Shown here: one piece after another, positions 23,304 to 30,730 of the stretch | Layout of the letters: each line of letters opens with the position of its first letter | Numbering within the stretch: position 1 is the stretch's first letter | Assembly (NCBI RefSeq): GCF_014842875.1 | Contig: NZ_JACYXZ010000001.1 | Location: 186,001 to 250,000 of the forward strand | DNA from: Nocardioides donggukensis | Lineage (GTDB): Bacteria; Actinomycetota; Actinomycetes; Propionibacteriales; Nocardioidaceae | Direction of reading: 5' to 3' | Length of the DNA stretch: 64,000 nucleotides | Made by a program: the position numbers and the translations under genes | Notes under the pieces: model-generated | Seen by the model: the letters and a program-made list of their open reading frames with translations, nothing else | The model's database searches: none | What the model was told of the DNA's origin: nothing

Positions 23304-24760
23304 CACAGGTTCTCCGTTCGGGTGAAGGGGGTGAGGATCAGCTCGGCGGCCCCGCGGGTCGCGTCCTCGAAGTCGTCCGGGCCGGCGGAGTGGGTGCCGA
23401 GGGACCAGTCGAGGTGCAGGCGCCCGCGCCACGGGTGCAGCCAGGGTGTCGCGGAGAACCACAACCGGGCCTGCCACGACTCCCGGGACAGGGCGGTCGG
23501 GGCGAGCACATCGACCTCGACCCCGGGACCTCCGTCCAGCCGCTCCGAGGCGGATCGGTACCTGCCGTGGGCGACGGCGTAGCCGTCCAGGGTGAGCCCC
23601 GCGTGCGCGGGATGCACGAACAGCAGCGAGAGCTCCACGCTGCTGCCGCTCGAGGGGTCGAGGAGCGTGACCCGGCCGACCAGCTTGCCGTCCGGCTCGC
23701 GGGCGGCGCTCGCCGCGGTCACGAACCCGGCGACCTCGACGAGGTCGCCGTCGTCGTCGGGGCCGAGGTGGGCGATCTCGGTGTTGCGCCCGTCCGGCAG
23801 TGCCGCGGCGAAGGCGAGCCCCGCGGTGTCCGTCAGGTCGGCCACGGCGGGCGGGAGCACCCGCAGGGCGAGGTCCAGGTCGAGTCGGGTGCCGACTGCG
23901 GCGTCGGCGACGGCGCGGCGTACGAGTCGCCCGCCGCGGGCCAGAGCCCGGCCGACCCGCTCCGCGTCGGCGTTGCGGCCCGCCGACCGCAGCGTCCGGG
24001 CGAGCGCCGCTCCCTCGGCCTGCGCGGCCGCGAAGTGAACCAGCAGGTCCTGCGCCCGGCGCGCCAGCGCCACTGCCGCGGCGGCGATCTCGTCACGCTC
24101 GCCTCCGGCACACGCGTCGAACAGCGAGCGCTCGGCGGTGGTGAGGGCGCCGTCCACGCGGTCGACGATCGAGCGCAGCGTCGCCAGCCGACGCTCGGCC
24201 CCCGCCGGGTCGGGGTCCGTGGGTCGAGTGGTGTTCAGGGTGCCGTGGACCACGCCGAGGAGGCCTCGAGTCACCGCGGCCACGCAGAGGCCGGCCTCGA
24301 CGTCGGTGCCGGGGGCCTGCCCCAGCAGGTCGGCGAGCCGCTCGCCCTCCTCGAACGCCGACGGGTCCACGGCGCCGGCCGCCACCTGGTCCAGCAGTGG
24401 CGCGGCGCGCGCGGCCAGACCCGCGTCGCTCTCCTGGAGCAGCGCACGGATCCCCTCGGCCTGGGCCTCGTGGTCGGGTCGCGCGGCCAGCTGACGGAGC
24501 CCGTCGAGGACCTCGCCGACCCCCGTCAGCGCGTCCTCGGCCAGCGTGCCGTCGCTGGAGCGCACGGCTCGCACGGCCACGGCGTGCCCCTGTCCCGCAC
24601 CCAGCAGGGTCAGCGAGGTTCCGAGCAGGGCCGGCCAGTCGGCGTCCCGCGCGGCCTGGCGCTGTGCAGCGAGCAGGTCGCCGAGGACCCTGCCGCTGTG
24701 CCGCGAGATCCCCGGCAGGGGGACCGCCCGCAACTCCCGAAGGCCCTCGTCCGCGACCAT
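23303..24760 (-). CDS. Hypothetical protein, first gene of the TGT-like operon
   Basis: 485 residues from ATG 24760, preceded by GAGAGGA. I do not recognise it. The first two thirds are Ala/Leu/Arg-rich and probably all-helical (about 1-320). The last third (about 325-485) turns to beta-rich sequence: 'VEVAGFVTAASAAREPDGKL', 'VGRVTLLDPSSGSSVELSLL', 'WQARLWFSATPWLHPWRGRL', reminiscent of an OB-like or Ig-like barrel with many aromatics. No signal peptide or membrane segment is seen. It is translationally coupled to the small protein downstream. Composition and codon use match the host. Confidence 0.75.
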   Translation of the reverse strand: MVADEGLRELRAVPLPGISRHSGRVLGDLLAAQRQAARDADWPALLGTSLTLLGAGQGHAVAVRAVRSSDGTLAEDALTGVGEVLDGLRQLAARPDHEAQAEGIRALLQESDAGLAARAAPLLDQVAAGAVDPSAFEEGERLADLLGQAPGTDVEAGLCVAAVTRGLLGVVHGTLNTTRPTDPDPAGAERRLATLRSIVDRVDGALTTAERSLFDACAGGERDEIAAAAVALARRAQDLLVHFAAAQAEGAALARTLRSAGRNADAERVGRALARGGRLVRRAVADAAVGTRLDLDLALRVLPPAVADLTDTAGLAFAAALPDGRNTEIAHLGPDDDGDLVEVAGFVTAASAAREPDGKLVGRVTLLDPSSGSSVELSLLFVHPAHAGLTLDGYAVAHGRYRSASERLDGGPGVEVDVLAPTALSRESWQARLWFSATPWLHPWRGRLHLDWSLGTHSAGPDDFEDATRGAAELILTPFTRTENL

Positions 24761-24917
24761 CGTCCACGTCCTCTCGTGCGCACCCGCGCCGACCACGGGT
24801 GCTCCACCGGACAGGAGCGGACAGGGGGCGCGCTGATACGAGGAGTCGGCACGCGGCGCGAACCGATCCCGTTGACGTGCCGCCTACGGTGGAGGTCCGT
24901 CCACCGAGAGGCCTCCC

Positions 24918-25211
24918 ATGAGCCAGCTGCACGTCGTCGCCACCATCCCTGCGAGGTCGGGATCGGAGGCGGTGATCCGAGAGGCCCTCACGACGCTGGT
25001 CGCGGCGACCCGTGATGAGGAGGGTTGCCTCTCCTACGACCTCTACGAGTCGGCCGCGGCGCCGGGCACGTTCGTGACCGTGGAGCGCTGGTCCGGCCAG
25101 GAGGCTCTCGACGCGCACATGGCCACCCCGCACGTCGGTGCGGCGTTCGCGGCCGCCGCGGACCACCTCGGCGGCGAGGTCGCCATCCACCCCCTGGCCC
25201 CGGTCTCCTGA
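24918..25211 (+). CDS. Antibiotic biosynthesis monooxygenase (ABM) domain protein
   Basis: 97 residues, one ferredoxin-like ABM domain: 'LHVVATIPARSGSEAVIREA', 'TRDEEGCLSYDLYES', 'FVTVERWSGQEALDAHMATP'. The spacing of E/C/Y and W/H residues is that of the YgiN/putative quinol monooxygenase group. Such proteins oxidise quinols or other aromatics without metal or flavin, or act as small oxygen-stress proteins. It stands alone, divergent from the TGT-like operon and convergent with the SDR gene. Confidence 0.85.
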   Translation: MSQLHVVATIPARSGSEAVIREALTTLVAATRDEEGCLSYDLYESAAAPGTFVTVERWSGQEALDAHMATPHVGAAFAAAADHLGGEVAIHPLAPVS

Positions 25212-25248
25212 CCCACGGCCGTCGGGGTCCGACCCGCTGGACTCGGGC

Positions 25249-26175
25249 TCACGGCCAGCGGAGGCCGACGACCTCCTCACTGAGGTCCCAGAGCGCCTTC
25301 TGAGCGCGGGGGCTGCGGGCCAGCTGTGAGGCGGTCACCACGCGCGGGAGGCCCCGCACCTCGCCGAGCCCGCTCGGCCCGCAGTACGTCGACCCCGGCA
25401 GGTCGGCGGTGGCCGCCATCAGGGTCGGCAGCGCGCCCATCTGGGGCGACTGGGCGGTGGCCCGCATCGCGGCGTCGAGGATGGCCTTCGCCGAGCCGGA
25501 CTGCTTCGTGGTCCGCCCGGAGGAGAGCAGGTGGGTGGCGGTGTAGCCGGGGTGCGCGGCCAGCGCCGTGACCGGCAGGTCCTCGGCCCGGGCGCGTCGG
25601 TCCAATTCGTGGGTGAACAGCAGGTTCGCCAGCTTGGACTGGCCGTAGACCTGCCAGCGGCGGTACCGGCCCTTCGAGGTGCGCGGGTCGCCGACCGGGG
25701 CCGTCCGCGCCATCCGGTGCGCGTTCGAGGAGACGCTGACCACCCGCGCGTCCTCGGACGCGACGAGCTGTGGCAGCAGCAGCCCGGTGAGCAGGAACGG
25801 GCCGAAGTGGTTCGTGGCCATCTGCAGGTCGAGGCCGTCGCCGGTGCGCTGCTCGGGGGTGGCCATCACCCCGGCGTTGTTCACGAGCAGGTGGATCGGG
25901 CCGACCCGGGTCGCGGTCGCCCCGGCGCGGCGCACCGAGGAGAGGTCGGAGAGGTCGACCAGGAGCGAGTCCAGGTCGGCACCGGGCACCTCCTGGGTGA
26001 TCGCGGCGGCCGTGGCGGCCAGCTTGTCCTCCGAGCGGGCGGCCAGCACCACCCGGGCGCCGTGCCGGGCCAGCTCCAGCGCCGTCCAGCGGCCGATGCC
26101 GCTGGTCGCGCCGGTCACCAGGCAGGTCCGGCCGGTGAGGTCGGGGATGTCGTCGGGGTGCCAGGCCGTGCTCAC
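25249..26175 (-). CDS. Short-chain dehydrogenase/reductase (retinol dehydrogenase-like)
   Basis: 308 residues from GTG 26175, which overlaps the stop of the upstream gene by GTGA. The SDR motifs are complete: TGATSGIG cofactor loop, NNAGVM, the catalytic serine in 'VVSVSSNAH', and YGQSK for Tyr/Lys. The C-terminal part resembles the actinobacterial 'oxidoreductase SDR / retinol dehydrogenase-like' group. The likely cofactor is NADP(H) because of the arginine in 'AARSEDKL'. The substrate is unknown; coupling to a mycothiol-dependent enzyme may link it to detoxification. Confidence 0.85.
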   Translation of the reverse strand: MSTAWHPDDIPDLTGRTCLVTGATSGIGRWTALELARHGARVVLAARSEDKLAATAAAITQEVPGADLDSLLVDLSDLSSVRRAGATATRVGPIHLLVNNAGVMATPEQRTGDGLDLQMATNHFGPFLLTGLLLPQLVASEDARVVSVSSNAHRMARTAPVGDPRTSKGRYRRWQVYGQSKLANLLFTHELDRRARAEDLPVTALAAHPGYTATHLLSSGRTTKQSGSAKAILDAAMRATAQSPQMGALPTLMAATADLPGSTYCGPSGLGEVRGLPRVVTASQLARSPRAQKALWDLSEEVVGLRWP

Positions 26176-26993
26176 GGCGTCACCGCCAGCGCGTCGACGA
26201 CCCGGCGGCCGAGCTCCTCGTCGCCCTCCAGCCGCACCTGCCGCGGGGCCCGTCGGCCCCCGGCGAGCACGATGAAGTCCTCCCGGGAGAGGGAGATGAG
26301 CACGGTCGGCCCCGTGGGCGGCGGCACCGGTGTCGCCCGGCCGTCGTCGCCGACGCGGACGGCGTACGGCGTGCTGCCGGCGACGTCGAGCACGACCGTG
26401 CTGCCGGCCGGCGGTCCGACCCGCTTGCCCACGACCATGCCCAGGCTCTCGAGCAGGTAGTCGGCCGTGTGCCGGGCCGGTGCGCTGTCCAGGCCGCCGG
26501 GGCGGCCGACCGCGCGGCGTACGTCCTGCTCGTGCATCCAGATGTCGAGCGGGCGGTTGCGCAGGAGCCGCTCCCACGTCCACGGCATGCCGCCGAAGGT
26601 CCGGGCGGGGGAGGCGGAGGCGTCCCGCGGCGGGTCGGCGAGCAGCTCGGTCTTGCGGCGGGTCGCGGACTCGCGGAGCTCGGTGATCAGCTCGTCGGGC
26701 GTGCGGTCGCGTCGGGCGGCGACGCCCTGCTCGGTGTAGAGGCCCATGAGGCCGCGGGCGTGCTCGGGCTCCCCGACCTCGACGGTCTCCTCCGGGGCGC
26801 CGGCGAGCACCGCCTCGAGGTGCGCGGTGTGCGCGACGATCGCGTGCACGTCCCAGCCCGGCAGGTCGGTGTGCGTGTGCCACTCCTCGGCGGGGAGGCC
26901 CTCCAGGACGGCAGTGAAGTCGTCGACCGCCTGCCACCAGACCTCGACGTACCCCGCGAGCCGGTCGGCGTCGTCGGTGCTCTCCTCGTTCAT
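26172..26993 (-). CDS. Maleylpyruvate isomerase family mycothiol-dependent enzyme
   Basis: 273 residues from ATG 26993. The N-terminal DinB-like four-helix domain has 'EEWHTHTDLPGWDVHAIVAH' and 'PLDIWMHEQDVRRAVGRPGG', supplying the metal-binding histidines (near 'AHTAHLEAV' and 'WMHEQDVR') of the MDMPI_N family. A smaller C-terminal domain follows with 'TPTGPTVLISLSREDFIVLA'-like sequence. Mycothiol-dependent isomerases and S-transferases of this family occur only in actinobacteria, supporting the taxonomic call. It forms a coupled pair with the SDR gene. Confidence 0.85.
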   Translation of the reverse strand: MNEESTDDADRLAGYVEVWWQAVDDFTAVLEGLPAEEWHTHTDLPGWDVHAIVAHTAHLEAVLAGAPEETVEVGEPEHARGLMGLYTEQGVAARRDRTPDELITELRESATRRKTELLADPPRDASASPARTFGGMPWTWERLLRNRPLDIWMHEQDVRRAVGRPGGLDSAPARHTADYLLESLGMVVGKRVGPPAGSTVVLDVAGSTPYAVRVGDDGRATPVPPPTGPTVLISLSREDFIVLAGGRRAPRQVRLEGDEELGRRVVDALAVTP

Positions 26994-27045
26994 GGGCTGC
27001 ACCCTAGCGGCGCCAGCACCGGCCCACGGCGGGCAGGATGGCGTC

Positions 27046-27333
27046 ATGACTGCCTACTGGATCACCGAGTACCGCGAGATCGTCGACGAGGCCAAGGTGG
27101 CGGCGTACGCGGCGCTGGCCGGCCCCGCCCTGGAGGGGGCCGGCGGCACCTTCCTGGTCCGAGGTCTGCCCGAGCAGACCTACGAGGCCGGTGAGCTGAC
27201 CCGAACGGTGGTCATCGCCTTCGACTCCGTCGAGGCGGCCCGGGCCGCGCACGACAGCCCGGCCTACCAGGCGGCGCTGGCCGCGCTGGACGGCGGCGCC
27301 GTGCGGGACATGCGCGTCGTTCCCGGCGCCTGA
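27046..27333 (+). CDS. DUF1330 domain-containing protein
   Basis: 95 residues with the DUF1330 (dimeric alpha-beta barrel) signature: 'YWITEYREIVDEAKVAAYAA', 'FLVRGLPEQTYEAGELTRTV', 'IAFDSVEAARAAHDSPAYQA'. Function of the family is unknown. The ATG at 27046 is preceded by AGGATG, and the gene is divergent from the mycothiol-dependent enzyme across about 50 bp. Confidence 0.88.
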   Translation: MTAYWITEYREIVDEAKVAAYAALAGPALEGAGGTFLVRGLPEQTYEAGELTRTVVIAFDSVEAARAAHDSPAYQAALAALDGGAVRDMRVVPGA

Positions 27334-27348
27334 GCCGGCCGGGTACAC

Positions 27349-27987
27349 CTAGGCCGGGTCCACGGCCATCGTGGCCAGCAGGCCCCGCAACCGCAGCAGC
27401 CCGTCCCGGATGCGGGTCTTGGCGGTGCCGAGGGGGAGCTCGAGCAGCCGCGAGACCTCGGTGTGGGTGTACCCGCCGAAGTAGGCGAGCTCGAGGGCCT
27501 CACGCTGGACCGGCGAGAGCCGGGCGAGGGCGGCGTGGACGCTCTGGGCGTCGATGGTCGCGTGCGCCGTCTCCGCGGTCTGGTCGAACGCGGCCGGTCG
27601 GCTCCGCTCGGCGTCCCGGGTGTCACGGCGGCGCCGCGCCTCGGAGCCGCGGACGCGGTCCACCGCCCGATGGTGCGCCAGGGTCATCAGCCACGACAGG
27701 GCCGTGCCGCGGTCCGGATCGAAGCGGTGGCAGGTCTGCCAGATCTCGAGGAACACCTCCTGGGTGACCTCCTCGGCCTGGTGCTCGTCGCGCAGGATCC
27801 GCAGGACGAGTCCGTGCAGGCGCGGGGCGAGGTCCTCGTAGAGCTCGGCGAAGGCCGAGGTGTCACCCGCGCCCGAGGCCACGAGCTGCGACTCGACCGG
27901 GCTGATCAGCCGATGACTGGCACCCGGCGGACTGGCAACCGGACGACTGGCAACCGACGGGGCGTCCCCGGGCGGCCGAGCGGGCAT
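27349..27987 (-). CDS. ECF RNA polymerase sigma factor (SigK-like)
   Basis: 212 residues. Region 2: 'FAELYEDLAPRLHGLVLRIL', 'EEVTQEVFLEIWQTCHRFDP', 'TALSWLMTLAHHRAVDRVRG'. Region 4: 'LSPVQREALELAYFGGYTHT' and 'LPLGTAKTRIRDGLLRLR'. These match SigK/SigL-type ECF factors. No anti-sigma gene (RskA type) follows; the next gene is convergent, so regulation must come from elsewhere. A low-complexity 28-residue N-terminal tail precedes region 2, so a later start is possible. It is divergent from an OhrR-like regulator, suggesting an oxidative-stress context. Confidence 0.88.
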   Translation of the reverse strand: MPARPPGDAPSVASRPVASPPGASHRLISPVESQLVASGAGDTSAFAELYEDLAPRLHGLVLRILRDEHQAEEVTQEVFLEIWQTCHRFDPDRGTALSWLMTLAHHRAVDRVRGSEARRRRDTRDAERSRPAAFDQTAETAHATIDAQSVHAALARLSPVQREALELAYFGGYTHTEVSRLLELPLGTAKTRIRDGLLRLRGLLATMAVDPA

Positions 27988-28031
27988 GGTCGTCCTTCGG
28001 GGCAGGCGGCAATAGGTCATGCGCGAGTATC

Positions 28032-28041
28032 TTGTGCGCAA
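28032..28041. promoter_or_regulatory. Candidate OhrR/MarR operator TTGTGCGCAA
   Basis: A near-palindromic TTGTGCGCAA lies in the 84-bp divergent region between the sigma gene and the MarR-type gene, about 30 bp before the latter's ATG. MarR/OhrR repressors bind such sites close to their own start. Candidate only. Confidence 0.4.
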
Positions 28042-28071
28042 ACTATCATTGCTCGTGGCAGAATTCGGGAT

Positions 28072-28506
28072 ATGGCCGAAACTCAGACACCACCGCTTAC
28101 CGATCAGGTGTGCTTCGACCTGTACGCCGCGTCGCGAGCGGTGACCGGCGCCTACCGCCCGGTGCTCAGCGAGCTCGGCCTGACCTTCCCGCAGTACCTC
28201 GTCCTGATCGTGCTCTGGGACGAGGGCACCTGCCGGGTCCGGACGCTCGCCGACCTCCTCCGGCTCGACCACGCCACGCTGACCCCGTTGCTGCGTCGGA
28301 TGGAGACCCACGGGTTGATCACCCGGCGCCGGCTGAGCAGCGACGAGCGGTTCGTGGAGATCGCCCTGACGCCCAGCGGCGACGCGCTGCGGGTCCACGC
28401 CACGAGGATCCACTGCGGCATGAAGGAGGCCATGGGCCTCGACGACGCCGAGCTGGCGAGCCTGCAGACCGCGCTCCGGACGCTCACCGGCAGCGTCACG
28501 AGGTAG
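28072..28506 (+). CDS. ohrR: MarR family regulator, OhrR-like organic hydroperoxide sensor
   Basis: 144 residues. The N-terminal helix reads 'LTDQVCFDLYAASRAVTGAY', which is the OhrR signature with the peroxide-reactive cysteine near residue 14 and nearby tyrosines. The winged helix follows ('VRTLADLLRLDHATLTPLLR', 'LITRRRLSSDERFVEIALTP'). OhrR proteins repress ohr until the cysteine is oxidised by organic hydroperoxides. No ohr peroxidase gene is adjacent; the neighbours are an ECF sigma (divergent) and a thioredoxin-like protein downstream, which could be its target. Confidence 0.8.
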   Translation: MAETQTPPLTDQVCFDLYAASRAVTGAYRPVLSELGLTFPQYLVLIVLWDEGTCRVRTLADLLRLDHATLTPLLRRMETHGLITRRRLSSDERFVEIALTPSGDALRVHATRIHCGMKEAMGLDDAELASLQTALRTLTGSVTR

Positions 28507-28552
28507 CGCGCCCCGCGTGGGTCGGCGTGCCGCCTCCGGGGAGAATGTCGAC

Positions 28553-30349
28553 GTGAGCACCCGACCCCGCGTCCGCGCCCCCGAGCTCCAGGGACGCGGC
28601 TGGCTCAACACCGCCGGCCCGCTGTCCCTGCGCGAGCTGCGCGGCCGGTTCGTGCTGCTCGACTTCTGGACCTTCTGCTGCATCAACTGCCTGCACGTGC
28701 TCGACGAGCTGCGCTGGGTCGAGGAGAAGCACGCCGACGCGCTGGTCGTGGTCGGCGTGCACTCCCCGAAGTTCGTGCACGAGGCGGACGCCGACGCGCT
28801 GGCGGCGGCCGTCGAGCGGTACGGCGTCACCCACCCGGTGCTGGACGACCCCGACCTGGACACCTGGCAGGCGTACGCCGCCCGGGCCTGGCCGACGCTC
28901 GTGCTGGTGGACCCCGAGGGGTACGTCGTGGCGCACTACGCCGGCGAGGGCCACGCCCACGCGATCGACGCGCTGCTGGAGGAGCTCACCGCCGTGCACC
29001 GGGAGCGGGGGACCCTCCAGCCCGGGGACTCGCCGTACGTGCCGCCCGAGCCGGAGCAGACCGACCTGCGGTTCCCGGCCGACGCCGTGGCGCTGCCGGG
29101 TGGGAGCCTCCTGGTCGCCGACGCCGGCCACCACCAGCTGGTGGAGCTGGCCGGGGGTCGGGTCGTGCGCCGGTACGGGTCCGGGGAGCGGGGCCTGGGG
29201 CCCGAGTCGCTCAACGAGCCGAACGGCCTGTGCCTGCTGCCCGACGCCGTGGCCGCCCGGGTCGGCTACGACGTCGTGGTCGCCGACACCGTCAACCACG
29301 CGCTCCGCGGGCTGCACCTCGCCTCCGGTCGGCTGAGCACCCTGGCCGGGGACGGCCGACAGGCGATGGCCGACCCCGGCCGGGACGAGGGGGCCCGGCT
29401 CTCCAGCCCGTGGGCGGTCACCTGGTGGCGGGACCGGGTCTGGGTGGCGATGGCCGGCGTCCACCAGCTCTGGACCTTCGACCCGGAGACCGGGGTCGTC
29501 GAGGTCGCCGCCGGCACCGGCCACGAGGGGCTGGTCGACGGGCCGCTGGCCGAGGCGTGGTTCGCCCAGACCGGCGGGCTCGCGCCGGACGGCGACCGGC
29601 TGTGGCTGGTCGACAGCGAGACCTCCTCCCTGCGCCACCTCGCCCCCGGGCCGGACGGCGCGTTGGCGGTGACCACCGTGGTCGGCCACGGCCTGTTCGA
29701 CTTCGGCTTCCGCGACGGGGACCGGGAGCGGGCCCGCCTGCAGCACCCGCTCGGCGTCCTCCTCCTGCCCGACGGAGCGGGGGTCGCGGTCGCCGACACC
29801 TACAACGGCGCGGTCCGCCGCTACGACGCCGCGACCGGGCTGCTCTCGACGATGGCGACCGGGCTGGGCGAACCGTCCGGGCTGGTGTCCTTCGACGGCG
29901 AGGTGCACGCGGTGGAGTCGACCGGGCACCGGGTGACCCGGCTGGACGGCGCCGCGGGGGAGCAGGCCGCGGACGGCTTCGCGGCCGCCACCCAGCGCCC
30001 GGTGACGGAGGTGGCGGCGGGGCTCACGCTGACGGTGCCGTTCACGCCGCCGCCCGGGCAGACGGTGGACGACCGCTTCGGTCCGTCCGCCCAGCTGGTG
30101 GTCACCGCGACGCCACCGGCGCTGCTGCGCGGAGGCGACGGGCGGGGGGTCGAGCTGGGCCGGGAGCTGGTCCTGGACCCCGCCGTCGGCGAGGGCGTGC
30201 TGCACGTCGCGGCCCGGGCGGCCACGTGCGACGAGGGCGGTGGCGAGGGCGCCGCCTGCCGGATGCACCAGCAGGACTGGGGGATCCCGGTCCGGGTGGC
30301 CACGGACGGCTCGGCCGAGCTGGTGCTGCCGCTGGGCGGGGTCACCTGA
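28553..30349 (+). CDS. NHL repeat/thioredoxin-like domain protein
   Basis: 598 residues from GTG 28553 (GGGGAGA about ten bases upstream). The N-terminal thioredoxin-like domain has the redox motif 'FWTFCCINCLHVLDEL', with a C-x-x-C (C-I-N-C). It is followed by a beta-propeller of NHL type (about 160-480) with repeats such as 'LLVADAGHHQLVEL', 'VVVADTVNHALRGL' and 'VAVADTYNGAVRRY'. A C-terminal beta domain ends the protein. It is the bacterial homologue of NHLRC2-type proteins. A thiol-disulfide role is expected from the CxxC; partners are unknown. It lies 46 bp behind the OhrR-like gene. Confidence 0.88.
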   Translation: MSTRPRVRAPELQGRGWLNTAGPLSLRELRGRFVLLDFWTFCCINCLHVLDELRWVEEKHADALVVVGVHSPKFVHEADADALAAAVERYGVTHPVLDDPDLDTWQAYAARAWPTLVLVDPEGYVVAHYAGEGHAHAIDALLEELTAVHRERGTLQPGDSPYVPPEPEQTDLRFPADAVALPGGSLLVADAGHHQLVELAGGRVVRRYGSGERGLGPESLNEPNGLCLLPDAVAARVGYDVVVADTVNHALRGLHLASGRLSTLAGDGRQAMADPGRDEGARLSSPWAVTWWRDRVWVAMAGVHQLWTFDPETGVVEVAAGTGHEGLVDGPLAEAWFAQTGGLAPDGDRLWLVDSETSSLRHLAPGPDGALAVTTVVGHGLFDFGFRDGDRERARLQHPLGVLLLPDGAGVAVADTYNGAVRRYDAATGLLSTMATGLGEPSGLVSFDGEVHAVESTGHRVTRLDGAAGEQAADGFAAATQRPVTEVAAGLTLTVPFTPPPGQTVDDRFGPSAQLVVTATPPALLRGGDGRGVELGRELVLDPAVGEGVLHVAARAATCDEGGGEGAACRMHQQDWGIPVRVATDGSAELVLPLGGVT

Positions 30350-30364
30350 GGCCACCGGGACGCA

Positions 30365-30399
30365 CGACGGCCGGCGTACCTGCGGTACGCCGGCCGTCG
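30365..30399. terminator. 16-bp perfect hairpin between convergent genes
   Basis: CGACGGCCGGCGTACC (30365-30380) pairs perfectly with 30384-30399 around a TGC loop, between the NHL-thioredoxin gene (plus) and the small membrane protein (minus). It is a bidirectional terminator candidate without a T-run. Confidence 0.75.
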
Positions 30400-30423
30400 G
30401 GTGCGGTTCGCCTGTGCTGCGCC

Positions 30424-30648
30424 TCAGGCGGGCGGCGGCGGCCGACGGTCGTCGACCACGGTGGTGCTGCGGGTGCGCTGCTGGTTCATGACCAGGGCCA
30501 GCACGATCGCCAGCACCCCGACCACGATGAAGATCCAGCCCAGCGTCTCGGCCGCGATCGCGTCATCCACGCTTGCCGGCAAGTCGATCGCGCCGGTCGC
30601 GAAGATCAGACCGATGACGAGCAGCACGATTCCGATACCGATGCCCAT
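30424..30648 (-). CDS. Small two-helix membrane protein (DUF6458-like)
   Basis: 74 residues from ATG 30648, with AGGAG eight bases upstream. There are two membrane helices (about 2-22, 'MGIGIGIVLLVIGLIFATGA'; and 36-56, 'TLGWIFIVVGVLAIVLALVM') joined by a short acidic loop, then a basic tail ending in polyproline. It fits the small actinobacterial DUF6458 family, whose function is unknown. It resembles the 47-residue protein at 53808 in style but not in sequence. Confidence 0.82.
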   Translation of the reverse strand: MGIGIGIVLLVIGLIFATGAIDLPASVDDAIAAETLGWIFIVVGVLAIVLALVMNQQRTRSTTVVDDRRPPPPA

Positions 30649-30730
30649 GTGAGCACTCCTTAGCGTTGCGGACGTTGTGCACACCGTCGACCGGCGGGCA
30701 CGTCTTGTCAATCACCCTCGGGGGTGGCGC

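Noticed and set aside
23303-24760. Assigning the first gene of the TGT-like operon to a known dpd family
   Set aside because: No motif of DpdB, DpdC or helicase-type partners could be seen.
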